Assembly: GCA_035610835.1 (NCBI GenBank)
Contig: CM069444.1
Span: 4,701,172-4,765,171, forward strand
DNA from: Ophiura sarsii
Taxonomy: Eukaryota; Echinodermata; Ophiuroidea; Amphilepidida; Ophiuridae
Length of the DNA: 64,000 bases
Direction of reading: 5' to 3'
A program made the position numbers and the translations under genes. The notes beneath the pieces were generated by a model. It was not told the DNA's origin. It worked only from the letters and a program-made list of their open reading frames with translations, and ran no database searches. Below are positions 1-12,082 of this stretch, in pieces. Numbering within the stretch: position 1 is the first letter of the stretch; each line of letters starts with the position of its first letter.

Positions 1-191
1 GTTTTTACCAGTCCACTGGTAATTCTTTTTGAAGAATAAACACCATGCACAAGACGCACGTCAATGCATGGGTGGTTTACTACTAAAATCCGGTAGGTGG
101 TCTGAAAACCAAGATGCGTGTAGTGGGGTGGGATGATTTCTAAAGGCAACTTTCCCTTTATTACGGAGCCATTTTGTTGATATATTATATA

Positions 192-768
192 CAGTCATCA
201 CAATAAGTAACTGACCAGGTAATAAACATGCTGACAACTCTAAAGTATAACTCCTACATAAACATAATTAATGATTTAAAGTTGTTGAGAAATTTCTCTT
301 CTTGAATTTGAGATATTACATGCTAAGAATGGTTGATTAATGAGGAAGTTATGATCCCAAATGTTAGGGCAAGTCTGATTTTCATTTTAACATTTTCTTT
401 TTAACACGGGGAGAGTATGACAGGTAAAGCGTGTGTGCCGTACTGATCATCGGTAACAATGCCACCGGCCGACTTTGTAACAACCAGGCCATCGACGGGT
501 GAATTGGCACTACCACTACCAGTAATCAATACTTTGTAGGTCTGAGTCCCCGTGTTGAAAATGAAAATGTGAAAAAGAAAATCAGACTTGACGGTACATT
601 TGGGATTGTAACTTCCTTGATAATCAGCCATTCTTAGCGTGTAATATCTCAAATTCAAGAAGAGAAATTGTTCACCATGTTTATAATTTAATATGTTTAT
701 GTATGAGTTAATACTTTTAGAGATATAAGCACATTTATTACCTGGTCAGTTTCTTATTGTGATGACTG
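192..768. mobile_element. TA-flanked MITE (mariner-type ends), copy 1
   Basis: The outer ends are inverted copies of each other, starting CAGTCATCACAATAAGTAAC, and TA lies directly outside both (190-191 and 769-770), as expected for Tc1/mariner insertions. The arms are about 200 bp. The core (about 410-600) does not match the core of the sister copy at 3767-4335. An 85-codon minus-strand ORF spans the core and part of one arm. No transposase is present. Confidence 0.8.
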
Positions 769-770
769 TA

Positions 771-2960
771 GATCCAGATACAAGGAGCATGTTGATTTTG
801 ATGAGAAAATGTCCGAAAAAAATGCTCCCAGCACACGCTCCTCGGAAGGGTGACAGACTATTTTAATCACTTATTTGATTATTTGTGCAAAATGTATAAT
901 CTTTTCTTAAAGCGATTTTAATTTCAATTTTTCAAAATGCAAATAAAAAATGAAATGCGCAAATTTACGTTGCCAAAGTGAGATGTGCTAGGCCTACCAG
1001 AAACAACCTTTTGTTTTTTCCGCCTAATTGTAGTTAATTGCTTTTATTCTGTAATGTTTTCCATCAGGGATTAAATTAAGTCTTGGCCAGTTCAATCCCT
1101 CGCTAGTCCATCGCGGACTAGGGTTACTGTATGACTGCGGCGTTAACTCTTTTTTTCATGTTTTTTGTTTTTGTTTTTTCATTTCCTCAAAAATCAGGTA
1201 GATTTCAGATCTGAACTGAAGAAAAAAAGGAAAACAAATCTGCAGACTGCATTAGATTTTCAGTCTCTCATGTCATCTAAGACAAACTTTTTTTTGTTTG
1301 GCCTTAGAATTTGATGAATATTGACATCCATCAATTTAGAAGTATCTCCAGAACTATCAACACAACCTATCAAAAGTATACATTTTTGAAATGCTGAAGA
1401 TCTAAGCAAAACAGGGTGGCCTTGTAGTAGGCATAGCACAATGCACACACACAGAGTCTGCCACTGGGAGCATTACACCAGTGAACAACAACATATGAAG
1501 AGCTGTGTTGCATAAAGGCCTACATCCACTTCTACCTGTTACTCATGTTGCATTATTAAATGGATGGCTATTCACGATGTGGAATGTGGTTTGTATTGTT
1601 GCCTCAATTGGCATGCATGGATGCACTAATCCAAGTCATGAAGACAGCCATGGAATATTTGGATTAATTAATCATGCAAAATGAGTAAGATGTAGGAGTG
1701 GTCTGTAAGCCCTTATGCAAAACAATCTGTTCATATAATGTATGCAGCTCCACTTTGAAAAACACCCCTATATAAAATTAATTATCCTCACATTGGGCAC
1801 TCCCTGTAGGGCAGTGAGCTTGCCATATATGGTAGCCATGACCTTGGACTACATAACCTTGATCCAGGTATAAATACTTATCATCCGATTTATAGTTATG
1901 ACTGTTTTTACCAATTTTCGAAATTTGCTCTGAACTTGAATATATTGGGCCAATTTAAATAAACCTAACCTGAGATATTGTACTAAACACTTCAATCCAT
2001 TTAGTGATATGCTCAGATTTTGCATCCTTTGAGTGCCCAAATGTGAGGAAAAGACTGAGAATTTAAATATGGGTATTTAAGAAATGGAAAAGCTTGTTTA
2101 ATTTCTAAATCCATCAATATTTGTCAATCAAATTGGGTATACATGTTATATATCTATTACCGATCACTCTTATGATGGGGAAAAAATTGTCGGACATTGC
2201 TCATTTGCATATTAATGACTTGAATATTTAATGAGCTTATGAAACTAAATTATAGTTTAACAGATTGGGTATCGTACAGTTGGCCATAATACCAAGTTTG
2301 ATTGCAATACACCATTCACATCTGGATTTATAACATTTACGCATATTAGTTAGCTGGACTTAGTCACTTTTTTGATTGCGGTCAGTAAAACTGGTCAAAA
2401 TGACCAATTTCACTAGCTAATTTTAGCTTAATGCAATATAAATTTACCATATTTGTTAATTTAACATGGTATATATCAATTGTTAAAGAAATATGTGTAA
2501 ATGGTGTTTTGAATGTTACATTATTAACAAATTGAGCTCTCTAAATCCTGATAAATTATATTTGTGGGCATTGTTACTGTTTTTGGCAGGTTTTCGGCCA
2601 TTTTTCGAGTATCTCAAAACACCGTACCACAAGAATGCATTGACCGATTGTCATAATTCTTTTTGGAAAATAAATCTTTCATTGCAATCTTTCATTTTAA
2701 TCCAATTTTGTACATGTCTCAATCATTTGAATGTTATGTGTGCTATGCCTACTTGTAGCTACACAGGATGATACAATATAACTAATTAAATGCATTCTTG
2801 CAGTGATAAATTGATGTTTTTGGTTAGAATAAATGGTAACAATTTAAAATGGCCAATAAAGCATGATTATAGCAGAATCTATGACAAGCGAAACTCAATT
2901 AAATACACGCGAGGATCAAGAAAATGATATACCAGCCGAGTTAGTGAAATGAATAAATAA
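771..2960. other. No gene recognised
   Basis: AT-rich sequence with only short ORFs of low coding quality. I see no strong repeat, RNA gene or splice-supported exon here. Confidence 0.5.
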
Positions 2961-3602
2961 TATATATGAAGAGGTATTTTGCAAAAGGGCTATGGTGCAT
3001 TTTTTCAAAAAATGAGTTTGATATAGAAATGTATAGGGAAAAATCATATGTTTCAAGGAAACAAAGTCATTTTTTTTCAAAAAGACCTACATCTCATTGT
3101 AAACAGCCATTGAAATTGTTGTTTTGTTGCAAAAGGGCCTGTATCCAGAATTAAATCGGGATACAGGCCCTTTTGCAACAAAACAACAACTTCAATGGCT
3201 GTTTACAATGAGATGTAGGTATTTTTGAAAAAAATGACTTTATTTCCTTGAAACATATGATTGTGACCTATACATTTCAATATCAAACTTATTTATTTGA
3301 AATGATTAAAATAAATGATTTTTTGTGTGTGGTATTTTTTCTTTATGTACAAACAGATGGAGTTTTGTTGCAAAAGGGCCTACATCCAAATTTTCAAAAA
3401 ATGTAAACATGATTTTAAAAAAAATTAAAACTAGCACATTTAAAATTTATTTCAATTTCAATTAGTATGTAGTGTACCTCTTTCATAATCCATTCAGTTT
3501 TTCAATTGCTCAACTTGAATATTTAGAAACAGTTTTTTGACTTTTTCTCAATAAGAGCCAAAGTGGATGTAGGCCCTTTTGCAAAATACCTCTTCATATA
3601 TA
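2961..3602. mobile_element. Nested hairpin (foldback) element
   Basis: The termini are inverted repeats: TATATATGAAGAGGTATTTT at the left and its complement at 3583-3602. Inside is a second near-perfect palindrome centred near 3153, with arms of over 100 bp that read GGGCCTGTATCC outward to AACAACAA and beyond. The motif TTTTGCAAAAGGGCC or its complement occurs about five times. There is no coding capacity. The 62-codon ORF at 2966-3154 is only the repeat arm. Confidence 0.7.
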
Positions 3603-3652
3603 GACTCGATCAAACTGGCATGAATTAAATTATCAAAGACCTTAAAAATACA

Positions 3653-3708
3653 CTGTCTCGAACCCAGTCCCTCTCGCATTCGTGGCAATAGGATAATCCA
3701 CTAGACAC
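3653..3708 (-). repeat. Possible tRNA-derived SINE fragment
   Basis: On the minus strand a GTCTAGTGGATTA stretch (A-box-like) is followed about 40 bases later by GGGTTCGAGAC (close to the B-box consensus). No cloverleaf or CCA-ready 3' end is evident, so this is not called as a tRNA gene. Confidence 0.3.
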
Positions 3709-3766
3709 AGTCCCTGCTAAAATACAAGGCAAATACTTTACATGCGGTATACTGCATGTGTGTGTA

Positions 3767-4335
3767 CAGTCCTCAAAATAAGTAACTGACCAGGTAATTA
3801 ATATGCTCTCAATTCCAAAAATATAGCTCTAACGTAAAAATATTAAATTATAAAGTTGTAAGGAAATCTCTTTTCTTCAATTTGACATATTACACGTGAA
3901 GATTGAATGAATATTAATTCAGTTATGAGTTCAAAACCACAGCCAAGTCAGTTTTTCATTTTAACATTTTGTTCGTCGACACGCAGCCTCGAACTAGCAA
4001 CAGACAGATTATTGATTAACTAACTGGTAGCGATTACTCACGGGTTGATAGTTAGATGAGGATTGGGGATGCTTCAATTGATCAATGCAGCCCATACACA
4101 TACCTGTCACACGGTCCTGCGTGTTCAAAACCTAAGTGTTAAAATGAGAAACTGACTTGGCTTTGGTTTTGGACTCATAACTGATTTAATATTCATTCAA
4201 TCTTCACGTGTAATATCTCAAATTGAAGCAAAGCAATTTCCTGACAACTTTATAATTTAATATTTGTCATAGGAGCTACAGTTTTGGAATTATGAGTATA
4301 TTTATTAGCTGGTCAGTTACTTATTTTGAGGACTG
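3767..4335. mobile_element. TA-flanked MITE (mariner-type ends), copy 2
   Basis: The ends are inverted repeats starting CAGTCCTCAAAATAAGTAAC, with TA outside each end (3765-3766 and 4336-4337). The arms match those of the element at 192-768 with point differences. The core between about 3985 and 4135 is unrelated to that copy's core. No ORF of note. Confidence 0.8.
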
Positions 4336-4469
4336 TATATACAAGGCGGTTCTCGAACGGCGCGTCTCGCCTGTTCATCAAAAGTGACTTGAAAGAAATG
4401 ATGATGAAACATATGATACAATGTAGCACTGTCACAGAGGTATGCATTGTAGTTAATGCAAGGGATGTA

Positions 4470-7400
4470 ATACCTTGAAAAATTTAATCAACAAAAAGAA
4501 CACACCAACCCCCTTCCCTACACCAAATCACATCAAGATAGGCCTTACAGATCTTATTAGACCCCAGATGACCTCTGATGACCTTGAAAATTTAATCAGC
4601 AAAAAGAACACACCAACCCCCTTCCCTCCACCAAATCACATCAAGATAGGCCTTACGGATCTTATTTGACCCCAGATGACCTCTGATGACCTCGAAAAAT
4701 TAATCAACAAAAAGAACACACCATCCCTCTTCCGTCCACCAAATCCCATCAAGATAGGCCTTACGGATCTTATTTGACCCCAGATGACCTTGAATGACCT
4801 CCGATGACCTTGAAAATTTAATCAGCAAAAAGAATACACCACCCCCTTCCCTCCACCAAATCCAATCAAGATAGGCCTTACTGATCTATTTGACCCCATA
4901 TTTGACCCCGATGACCCCGAAAAATTAATCAACAAAAAGAACACACCACCCCCCTTCCCTCCACCAAATCCCATCAAGATAGGCCTTACTGATCTATTTG
5001 ACCCCATATTTGACCCCAGATGACCCCGAAAAATTAATCAACCAAAAGAACACACCACCTCCCCTTCCCTCCACCAAATCCCATCAAGATAGGCCTTACT
5101 GATCTATTTGACCCCCCGATGACCCCGAAAAATTAATCAACAAAAGAACACACCATCCCTCTTCCGTCCACCAAATCCCATCAAGATAGGCCTTACTGAT
5201 CTATTTGACCCCATATTTGACCCCCGATGACCCCGAAAAATTAATCAACAAAAAGAACACACCACCCCCCTTCCCTCCACCAAATCCCATCAAGATAGGC
5301 CTTACTGATCTATTTGACCCCATATTTGACCCCGATAACCCCGAAAAATTAATCAACAAAAAGAACACACCATCCCTCTTCCGTCCACCAAATCCCATCA
5401 AGATAGGCCTTACTGATCTATTTGATTGACCCCCGATGACCCCGAAAAATTAATCAACAAAAAGAACACACCACCCCCCTTCCCTCCACCAAATCCCATC
5501 AAGATAGGCCCTACTGATCTATTTGACGCCATATTTGACCCCCGTTGACCCCGAAAAAATAAGCAACAAAAAGAACACCCCATCCCTCTTCCGTCCACCA
5601 AATCCCATCAAGATAGGCCTTACTGATCTATTTGACCCCATATTTGACCCCCGATGACCCCGAAAAATTAATCAACAAAAAGAACACACCATCCCTCTTC
5701 CGTCCACCAAATCCCATCAAGATAGGCCTTACTGATCTATTTGACCCCATATTTGACCCCCGATGACCCCGAAAAAATAATCAACAAAAAGAACACACCA
5801 TCCCTCTTCCGTCCACCAAATCCCATCAAGATAGGCCTTACTGATCTATTTGACCCCATATTTGACCCCCGATGACCCCGAAAAAATAATCAACAAAAAG
5901 AACACCCCATCCCTCTTCCGTCCACCAAATCCCCTCAAGATAGGCCTTACTGATCTATTTGACCCCATATTTGACCCCCGATGACCCCGAAAAATTAATC
6001 AACAAAAAGAACACACCATCCTTCTTCTGTCCACCAAATCCCATCAAGATAGGCCTTACTGATCTATTTGACCCCATATTTGACCCCCGATGACCCCGAA
6101 AAAGTAATCAACAAAAAGAACACACCACCCCCCTTCCCTCCACCAAATCCCATCAAGATAGGCCTTACTGATCTATTTGACCCCATATTTGACCCCCAAT
6201 GACCCAGAAAAATTAATCAACAAAAAGAACACACCATCCCTCTTCCGTCCACCAAATCCCATCAAGATAGGCCTTACTGATCTATTTGACCCCATATTTG
6301 ACCCCCGATGACCCCGAAAAAATAATCAACAAAAAGAACACACCATCCCTCTTCCGTCCACCAAATCCCATCAAGATAGGCCTTACTGATCTATTTGACC
6401 CCATATTTGACCCCCGATGACCCCAAAAAATTAATCAACAAAATGAACACACCATCCTTCTTCCGTCCACCAAATCCCATCAAGATAGGCCTTACTGATC
6501 TATTTGACCCCATATTTGACCCCCGATGACCCCTAAAAAATAATCAACAAAAAGAACACCCCATCCCTCTTCCGTCCACCAAATCCCCTCAAGATTGGCC
6601 TTACTGATCTATTTGACCCATATTTGACCCCTGATGACCCCGAAAAATTAATCAACAAAAAGAACACACCATCCTTCTTCCGTCCACCAAATCCCATCAA
6701 GATAGGCCTTACTGATCTATTTGACCCCATATTTGACCCCCGATGACCCCGAAAAATTAATCAACAAAAAGAACACACCACCCCCCTTCCCTCCACCAAA
6801 TCCCATCAAGATAGGCCTTACTGATCTATTTGACCCCATATTGGACCCCCGATGACCCCGAAAAATTAATCAACAAAAAGAACACACCACCCCCCTTCCC
6901 TCCACCAAATCCCATCAAGATAGGCCTTACTGATCTATTTGACCCCATATTTGACCCCCAATGACCCCGAAAAATTAATAAACAAAAAGAACACACCACC
7001 CCCCTTCCCTCCACCAAATCCCATCAAGATAGGCCTTACTGATCTATTTGACCCCATATTTGACCCCCAATGACCCCGAAAAATGAATCAACAAAAAGAA
7101 CACACCATCCCTCTTCCGTCCACCAAATCCCATCAAGATAGGCCTTACTGATCTATTTGACCCCATATTTGACCCCCGATGACCCCGAAAAATTAATCAA
7201 CAAAAAGAACACCCCCCCTTCCCTCCACCAAATCCCATCAAGATAGGCCTTACTGATCTATTTGACCCCATATTTGACCCCTGATGACCCCGAAAAATTA
7301 AGAACAAAAAGAACACACCATCCCCATTCCCTCCACCAAATCCAATCAAGATAGGCCTTATGGATCTTATTTGACCCCCGATGACCTTGAATGACCTCTG

Positions 7401-7920
7401 ATGACCTGGAAAATTTATTCAGCAAAAAGAACACACCACTCCCCTTCCCTCCACCAAATCTCATCAATATAGGCCTTACTGATCTATTTGACCCCATATT
7501 TGACCCCGATGACCTTGAATGACCTCCGATGACCTTGAAAATTTTATCAGCAAAAAGAACACACCACCCCCTTCCCTCTACCAAATCCCATCAAGATCGG
7601 CCTTACGGATCTTATTTGACCCCATATTTGACCCCGATGACCTTGAATGACCTCCAATGACCTTGAAAATCTAATCAGCAAAAGAACACCCCACCCCCTT
7701 CCCTGACATCAAGTCCCATCAAGATAGGCCTTACGGATCTCTAGATATCGCGTCACAACGCGTCACAACGCGTCTCAAAAGTTTTAAGCATATTTGACCC
7801 CGATGACCTTGTATGACCCCCGATGACCTTGAAAAATCAATCAGCAACAGAACGCACCACCCCCCTTCCCTCCACCAAGTCCCATCACGATAGGCCTTAC
7901 GGATCTCCAGATATCGCGTC
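4470..7920. repeat. Satellite array, 109-bp period, about 31 copies
   Basis: Head-to-tail units. Successive CGATGACCCC starts at 5652 and 5761 give a 109-bp period. Each unit contains AAAAAGAACACACCA, then a C-rich tract, then AAATCCCATCAAGATAGGCC, then TTTGACCCCATATTTGACCC. Two unit types are interspersed: one with CCCCCTTCCCTCCACC and one with TCCCTCTTCCGTCCACC. Units at both edges are more diverged. Apparent ORFs on both strands (for example repeats of PILMGFGGGKGGGVFFLLIN) follow from the repeat and are not genes. Confidence 0.95.
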
Positions 7921-7937
7921 ACAAAGGTATTTCTTAG

Positions 7938-7998
7938 CACACGGCATACGGCGGACGGCGGACGGCATACGGCGGACGGCATACGGCGGACGCCGGAC
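7938..7998. repeat. GC-rich microsatellite (CGGCATACGGCGGA type)
   Basis: Tandem ACGGCGG and ACGGCAT heptamers immediately follow the degenerate end of the 109-bp satellite. They are far more GC-rich than the surroundings. Confidence 0.75.
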
Positions 7999-8587
7999 AG
8001 AAATAGTGATAACATAGTCTCTTTCTGATAACATCAGGCGAGACAAAAACCACCATGAAATTAGAAATAATCAAGCTTTTATAATTTCGCTCAATTAATA
8101 GTCTAGAACTTGGGCTTCGTCAAACTTAAAATGCGTTGCAAATTGGAAAGTTGTGATGGGACAGTTGGTAAAATTATACTAAAGTTGTATGCCAAAATAG
8201 ATACTGAATGCAGATACAATGTGGTATAAATATCCAAAGTTAATCTAGGAACCCTTTGTTTGACTAAGTATATATATATCTTAAATTGTTCTATAGGCAA
8301 CAAATACATATTAAAGTTGCTGTAAAAGCTTGATTATTCCCTTTTTTATAGCAGTAAGGAATTCAAAATTATATACATTTTCAGAGTCTAAAATGAAGCT
8401 GCGTTTCTTGCTTCGCAGACTCTGATAAGTTTTGTGTTTTATTTCTTGGGTTGAAAATAATATGCAATTTGGTGACAAAAAGTTCTGTTCGACCCTAGTG
8501 ACGCCAAAAAAATACAACTATTAATATGATGCTCAAATATTTTTGAATTATCTATTTTCTTATAAGATAATATAACTGATATGGGTG

Positions 8588-8903
8588 GTTCATTGTACTG
8601 ATCCAGTGACGGTACTCGCGTGTATGTAACACTTATGGTAGTGATGATCTTGACGACTCACGGCACTTTTTGCAGTCTTGGAGTTGACTGTTGATTTATC
8701 ATCTGTGGATTTTTTGGCAGATGATAAATGAGTATCGAATACGTGAGTGAATCCCTCTTATATATCTGTCTTGCTCCGTGCCAATAACCTTTGTCTTGTC
8801 TCATCCGATAACATGGTTAGAATCCACAACATGGTCCATTATAGCTGATTAGTCATATCTGAAACGTACACATGAGTACTTACACTGGATCAGTATAATG
8901 AAC
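8588..8903. mobile_element. MITE-like inverted repeat
   Basis: The left arm GTTCATTGTACTGATCCAGT pairs with the right arm ending ACTGGATCAGTATAATGAAC. A second small stem (TTTATCATCTG with CAGATGATAAA) lies inside. It sits about 150 bp downstream of the stop codon of the transposase-derived gene. Confidence 0.5.
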
Positions 8904-9056
8904 TTTCCATCAGATTACAATCAACGATCCTTATGAACTTATTTTGTTACGTTTTGAGCAACCATTGTTACATAATTTTATAACATCTTGTACCCAATTC
9001 ATTGATCTTATTCAATGTCATTGAACCCTCGACACCCATCAATAGCATTCCCATAT

Positions 9057-12000
9057 TTACACACTATATATTTCTTTGGCCTTCCTTTTCCTACTAGACT
9101 TCCTTGGCGACTCCTCATCATCAGACATGCCACTTTCATCAGCTGCTGTCTTTGAATGTTCTCCTGGACTATCAACTTCCTTTTCAGCATTCCTCCGTCT
9201 TGCTGACTTCCTTGGTGACTCAACATCAGATTGATCAAAAGATTTGCCAGTCTTTGAAGGTTCTCCTGGACTATCATCTAAAATTTCAACTTCCTTTTCA
9301 GCATTCCGCAGTCTTGTTGACTTCCTTATTAGTGACTCAACATCCGTTTGATCACCAGATTTGTCAGTCTTTGAATGTTCTCCTGGACTATCAGCTAAAA
9401 TTTCAATCTCCTTTTCGGCATTCCGCAGTCTTGTTGACTTCCTTAGTGACTCAATATCAGATTTGTCACCAGATTTGCCAGTCTTTGAAGGTTCTCCTGG
9501 ACTATCAATTAAAATATCAACTTCCTTATCAGCATTCCTTAGTCTTGTTGACTTTCTTAGTGACTCAACATCAGATTCATCACAAGATTTGCCAGTCTTT
9601 GAAGTTTCTCCTGGACTATCAACTAAAATTTCAACTCCCTTCTCAGCATTCCGCAGTCTTGTTGACTTTCTTAGTGACTCAACACCAGATTCATCACAAG
9701 ATTTGCCAGTCTTTGAAGGTTCTCCTGGACTATCAACTAAAATGTCAACTTCCTTTTCAGCATTCCTCAGTCTTGTTGACTTCCTTAGTGACTCAACATC
9801 AGATTCATTACAATATTTGCAAGTCTTTGAATGTTCTCCTGGACTATCAACTTCCTTCTCAGCATTCCTCAGTCTTGTTGACTTCCTTAGTGACACATGT
9901 ACATCAGATTCATCACAAGATTGGCCAGTCTCTGAAGGTTCCCATAGACTATCAGCTTCCTTTTGAGCATTCCTTCTCCGAGTAGACTTTCTAGAGAGCA
10001 ACTGGTAAACTGTAAGGCTATTGCTAACATCACCTTTCACAACAACAGCAGGATTCCTCTGAGGGGATTGATTATCTCTATGCACACTCTGAGGCGCAGA
10101 TTCTGATGGAGAGGATACAATATGTTGAAGTGAAAGCAAAGTTTCTGCTTCGCTCTGCAAAGAATTTACTGCGTTTTTGGTTCTACGCTTTCGTTTTCTG
10201 CCAGTGCTGCTTGTTTCAGTGGCTATGACCGTGTTGCTTTCAGGACTTGTCAAATCTGAGCTAGTTTCAGTGGACTCAAACACAATTGTGTCACTAGCAG
10301 GACTGTCTACAACAGACAAACTTGAAGCTCCAGCAGTACTAGACGGTGTTATTGCATCGCTAGCAGAACCGACAGGCTGACTCAACGTACTCGGGCCACT
10401 AGTTTGTGTGGATGTGACTGTGTTGGGGGGATAATTGATAACAATCGGCTGTGAACCTATGCTGCTTGCAGTGGATGTGACAGCATTGCTACCGATTACA
10501 ACGGGCAGATTTTGCCAAGGAACCATTAATGGAGATGACAAAGGAAGAAGCATTGGACTCATGCTAGGAGCGTTGGTCTGGAAAATACTAGATGGTAAAG
10601 TCGAAACTGGCTGATAGATGGTGGAGGTCATAGGCAGTAGTGGCATTTGGGGGACATTTACTGGCAACATGTTTTGTTCGATGACAACGGGATTTGTTTG
10701 TGTTCTTGGTTGTGCTTGTGCTTCACGTTCCTTTCTGACCCCTAACACTGTGTTCAGCACATCTAAATTGAATGCTTTGGATAGCTTGATAAGTTTGGCC
10801 TTTGTGACGGCATCAGTGTCTATGGTTGACACAAGGGCAACTTCTGCAGCATTATAGGATCTTCTTGCTGGTGGCCTATGCCTATACGCAGGATCCAGTC
10901 TCAAGTCTTTGCCGAATTTAGACATAAAGGCTGCATTCTTTTCAATCAAAGACTCGATACGACCCGAAACAGTTGCGGTTCCAGCCTCTGATGCACCTGT
11001 TGAAGACGTTTCTTGGAGCGTCTGAGAATTGACCATTGTCCCATGTGTTATCGTCGTCGGTGTTGCGGCATGAATGGACACGGGTATAGGCAATGGTTTT
11101 GCGGACGATGAAGACATTGAAGATACAGCAGGAGACAAAGACGATGAATTGATTTCCGAAGATGCTGTTGATGCTGCTTCAGATATGGACAAAGGTACAA
11201 TACCGTTGGAGCTTGTTGCATGACTTGATAAGTGACCAGATTCACTCTGCTCGGCAGTTGATGCACTTGCTGCATTATCTGACGAACCTGAAGCATTTTC
11301 CGAGGCTTCTGTTGCCTTCTTCAAATCCATTCCTGGTGAACCAACTATGGGTTCCGGCGAGTTACCAGACACGGCAACTCCAGACTGTGATACAGCGTTG
11401 ACCTTCTCGGCAGATTTCGTCCCACCCGTCGGATTTTTCGAAACAGCAGAAGCCAAATACATTCTTGGCATGGAGCTTTTAGTAGACACTGGCGGGGTTG
11501 AAGCTGATGAATTTGGAGTGGATTCTGATGACAACATTGATGATGTCTTTTGACTTTCCCTCATTTGAATTTCGATACCGTCTTCTATACTGGTCAGTCC
11601 TCGTAGCAGCCTTGAGCACGTTATGCAACTGCCAACAGTGAGAAAACGCCCAGCGGTTTCCACCACGTCATAAACACACTCGTTGCACTTCGGCCCAACA
11701 GGTGCTTTCAAACCTGTTTCTGGTGAACCAACTATGGGAATCTGTGAGTTATGAGACATGGCAACTTCAACTTGTGATACGGCGTTGACATTGACCTCCT
11801 CAGCCGTCCCACCTGTCGCAACAGCAGAAATCAAATTTGTTTCCTCATTGTGTAGAGATGTACAGTTAGTTGGGGATACATTTGGCGTGGAGCTTTTAGC
11901 AGATACTGGCGTGGGTGAAGCCGGGGATACTGATGACAATGTGGATGATGTGTCTTGACCTTCATCTTCTAAACTGGTCAGTCCTTGTAGCGGTCTTGTG

Positions 12001-12082
12001 CACGCTGTGCAACTGCCGACGATGCGAAAATGCCCATCGGTTTCCACCACATCATAAACACACTTATTGCACTGCGGTATAT
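9057..12082 (-). CDS. Exon 6 of the transposase-derived gene (residues 726-1733, stop TAA)
   Basis: The acceptor is CTTTCTCTGTCCAG; two bases complete codon Asp726. The exon opens with CNKCVYDVVETDG and TACT-type cysteines (C730, C733, C750, C753). A second copy follows about 128 residues later (C858, C861, C878, C881), with similar flanks, so a module of over 100 residues is duplicated. A long Ser/Thr-rich low-complexity linker encloses a helical segment (RIESLIEKNAAFMSKFGKDL onward). The last about 310 residues hold nine repeats beginning RKSTRLRNAEKE and rich in DSPGE and SKTGKS. They could be nuclear-localising or DNA-contacting, but that is inference. Confidence 0.88.

Noticed and set aside
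3653..3708. tRNA gene on the minus strand
   Set aside because: A- and B-box-like words are present but arms do not pair into a cloverleaf; kept only as a possible SINE fragment.
4475..7584. Series of 60-108-codon ORFs with PILMGFGGGKGGGVFFLLIN-like repeats
   Set aside because: They are translations of the 109-bp satellite on both strands and restart with each unit; no start context or splice support.
9104..9985. 293-codon plus-strand ORF
   Set aside because: Antisense shadow of the RKSTRLRN repeat tract of exon 6, which has splice and homology support on the other strand.
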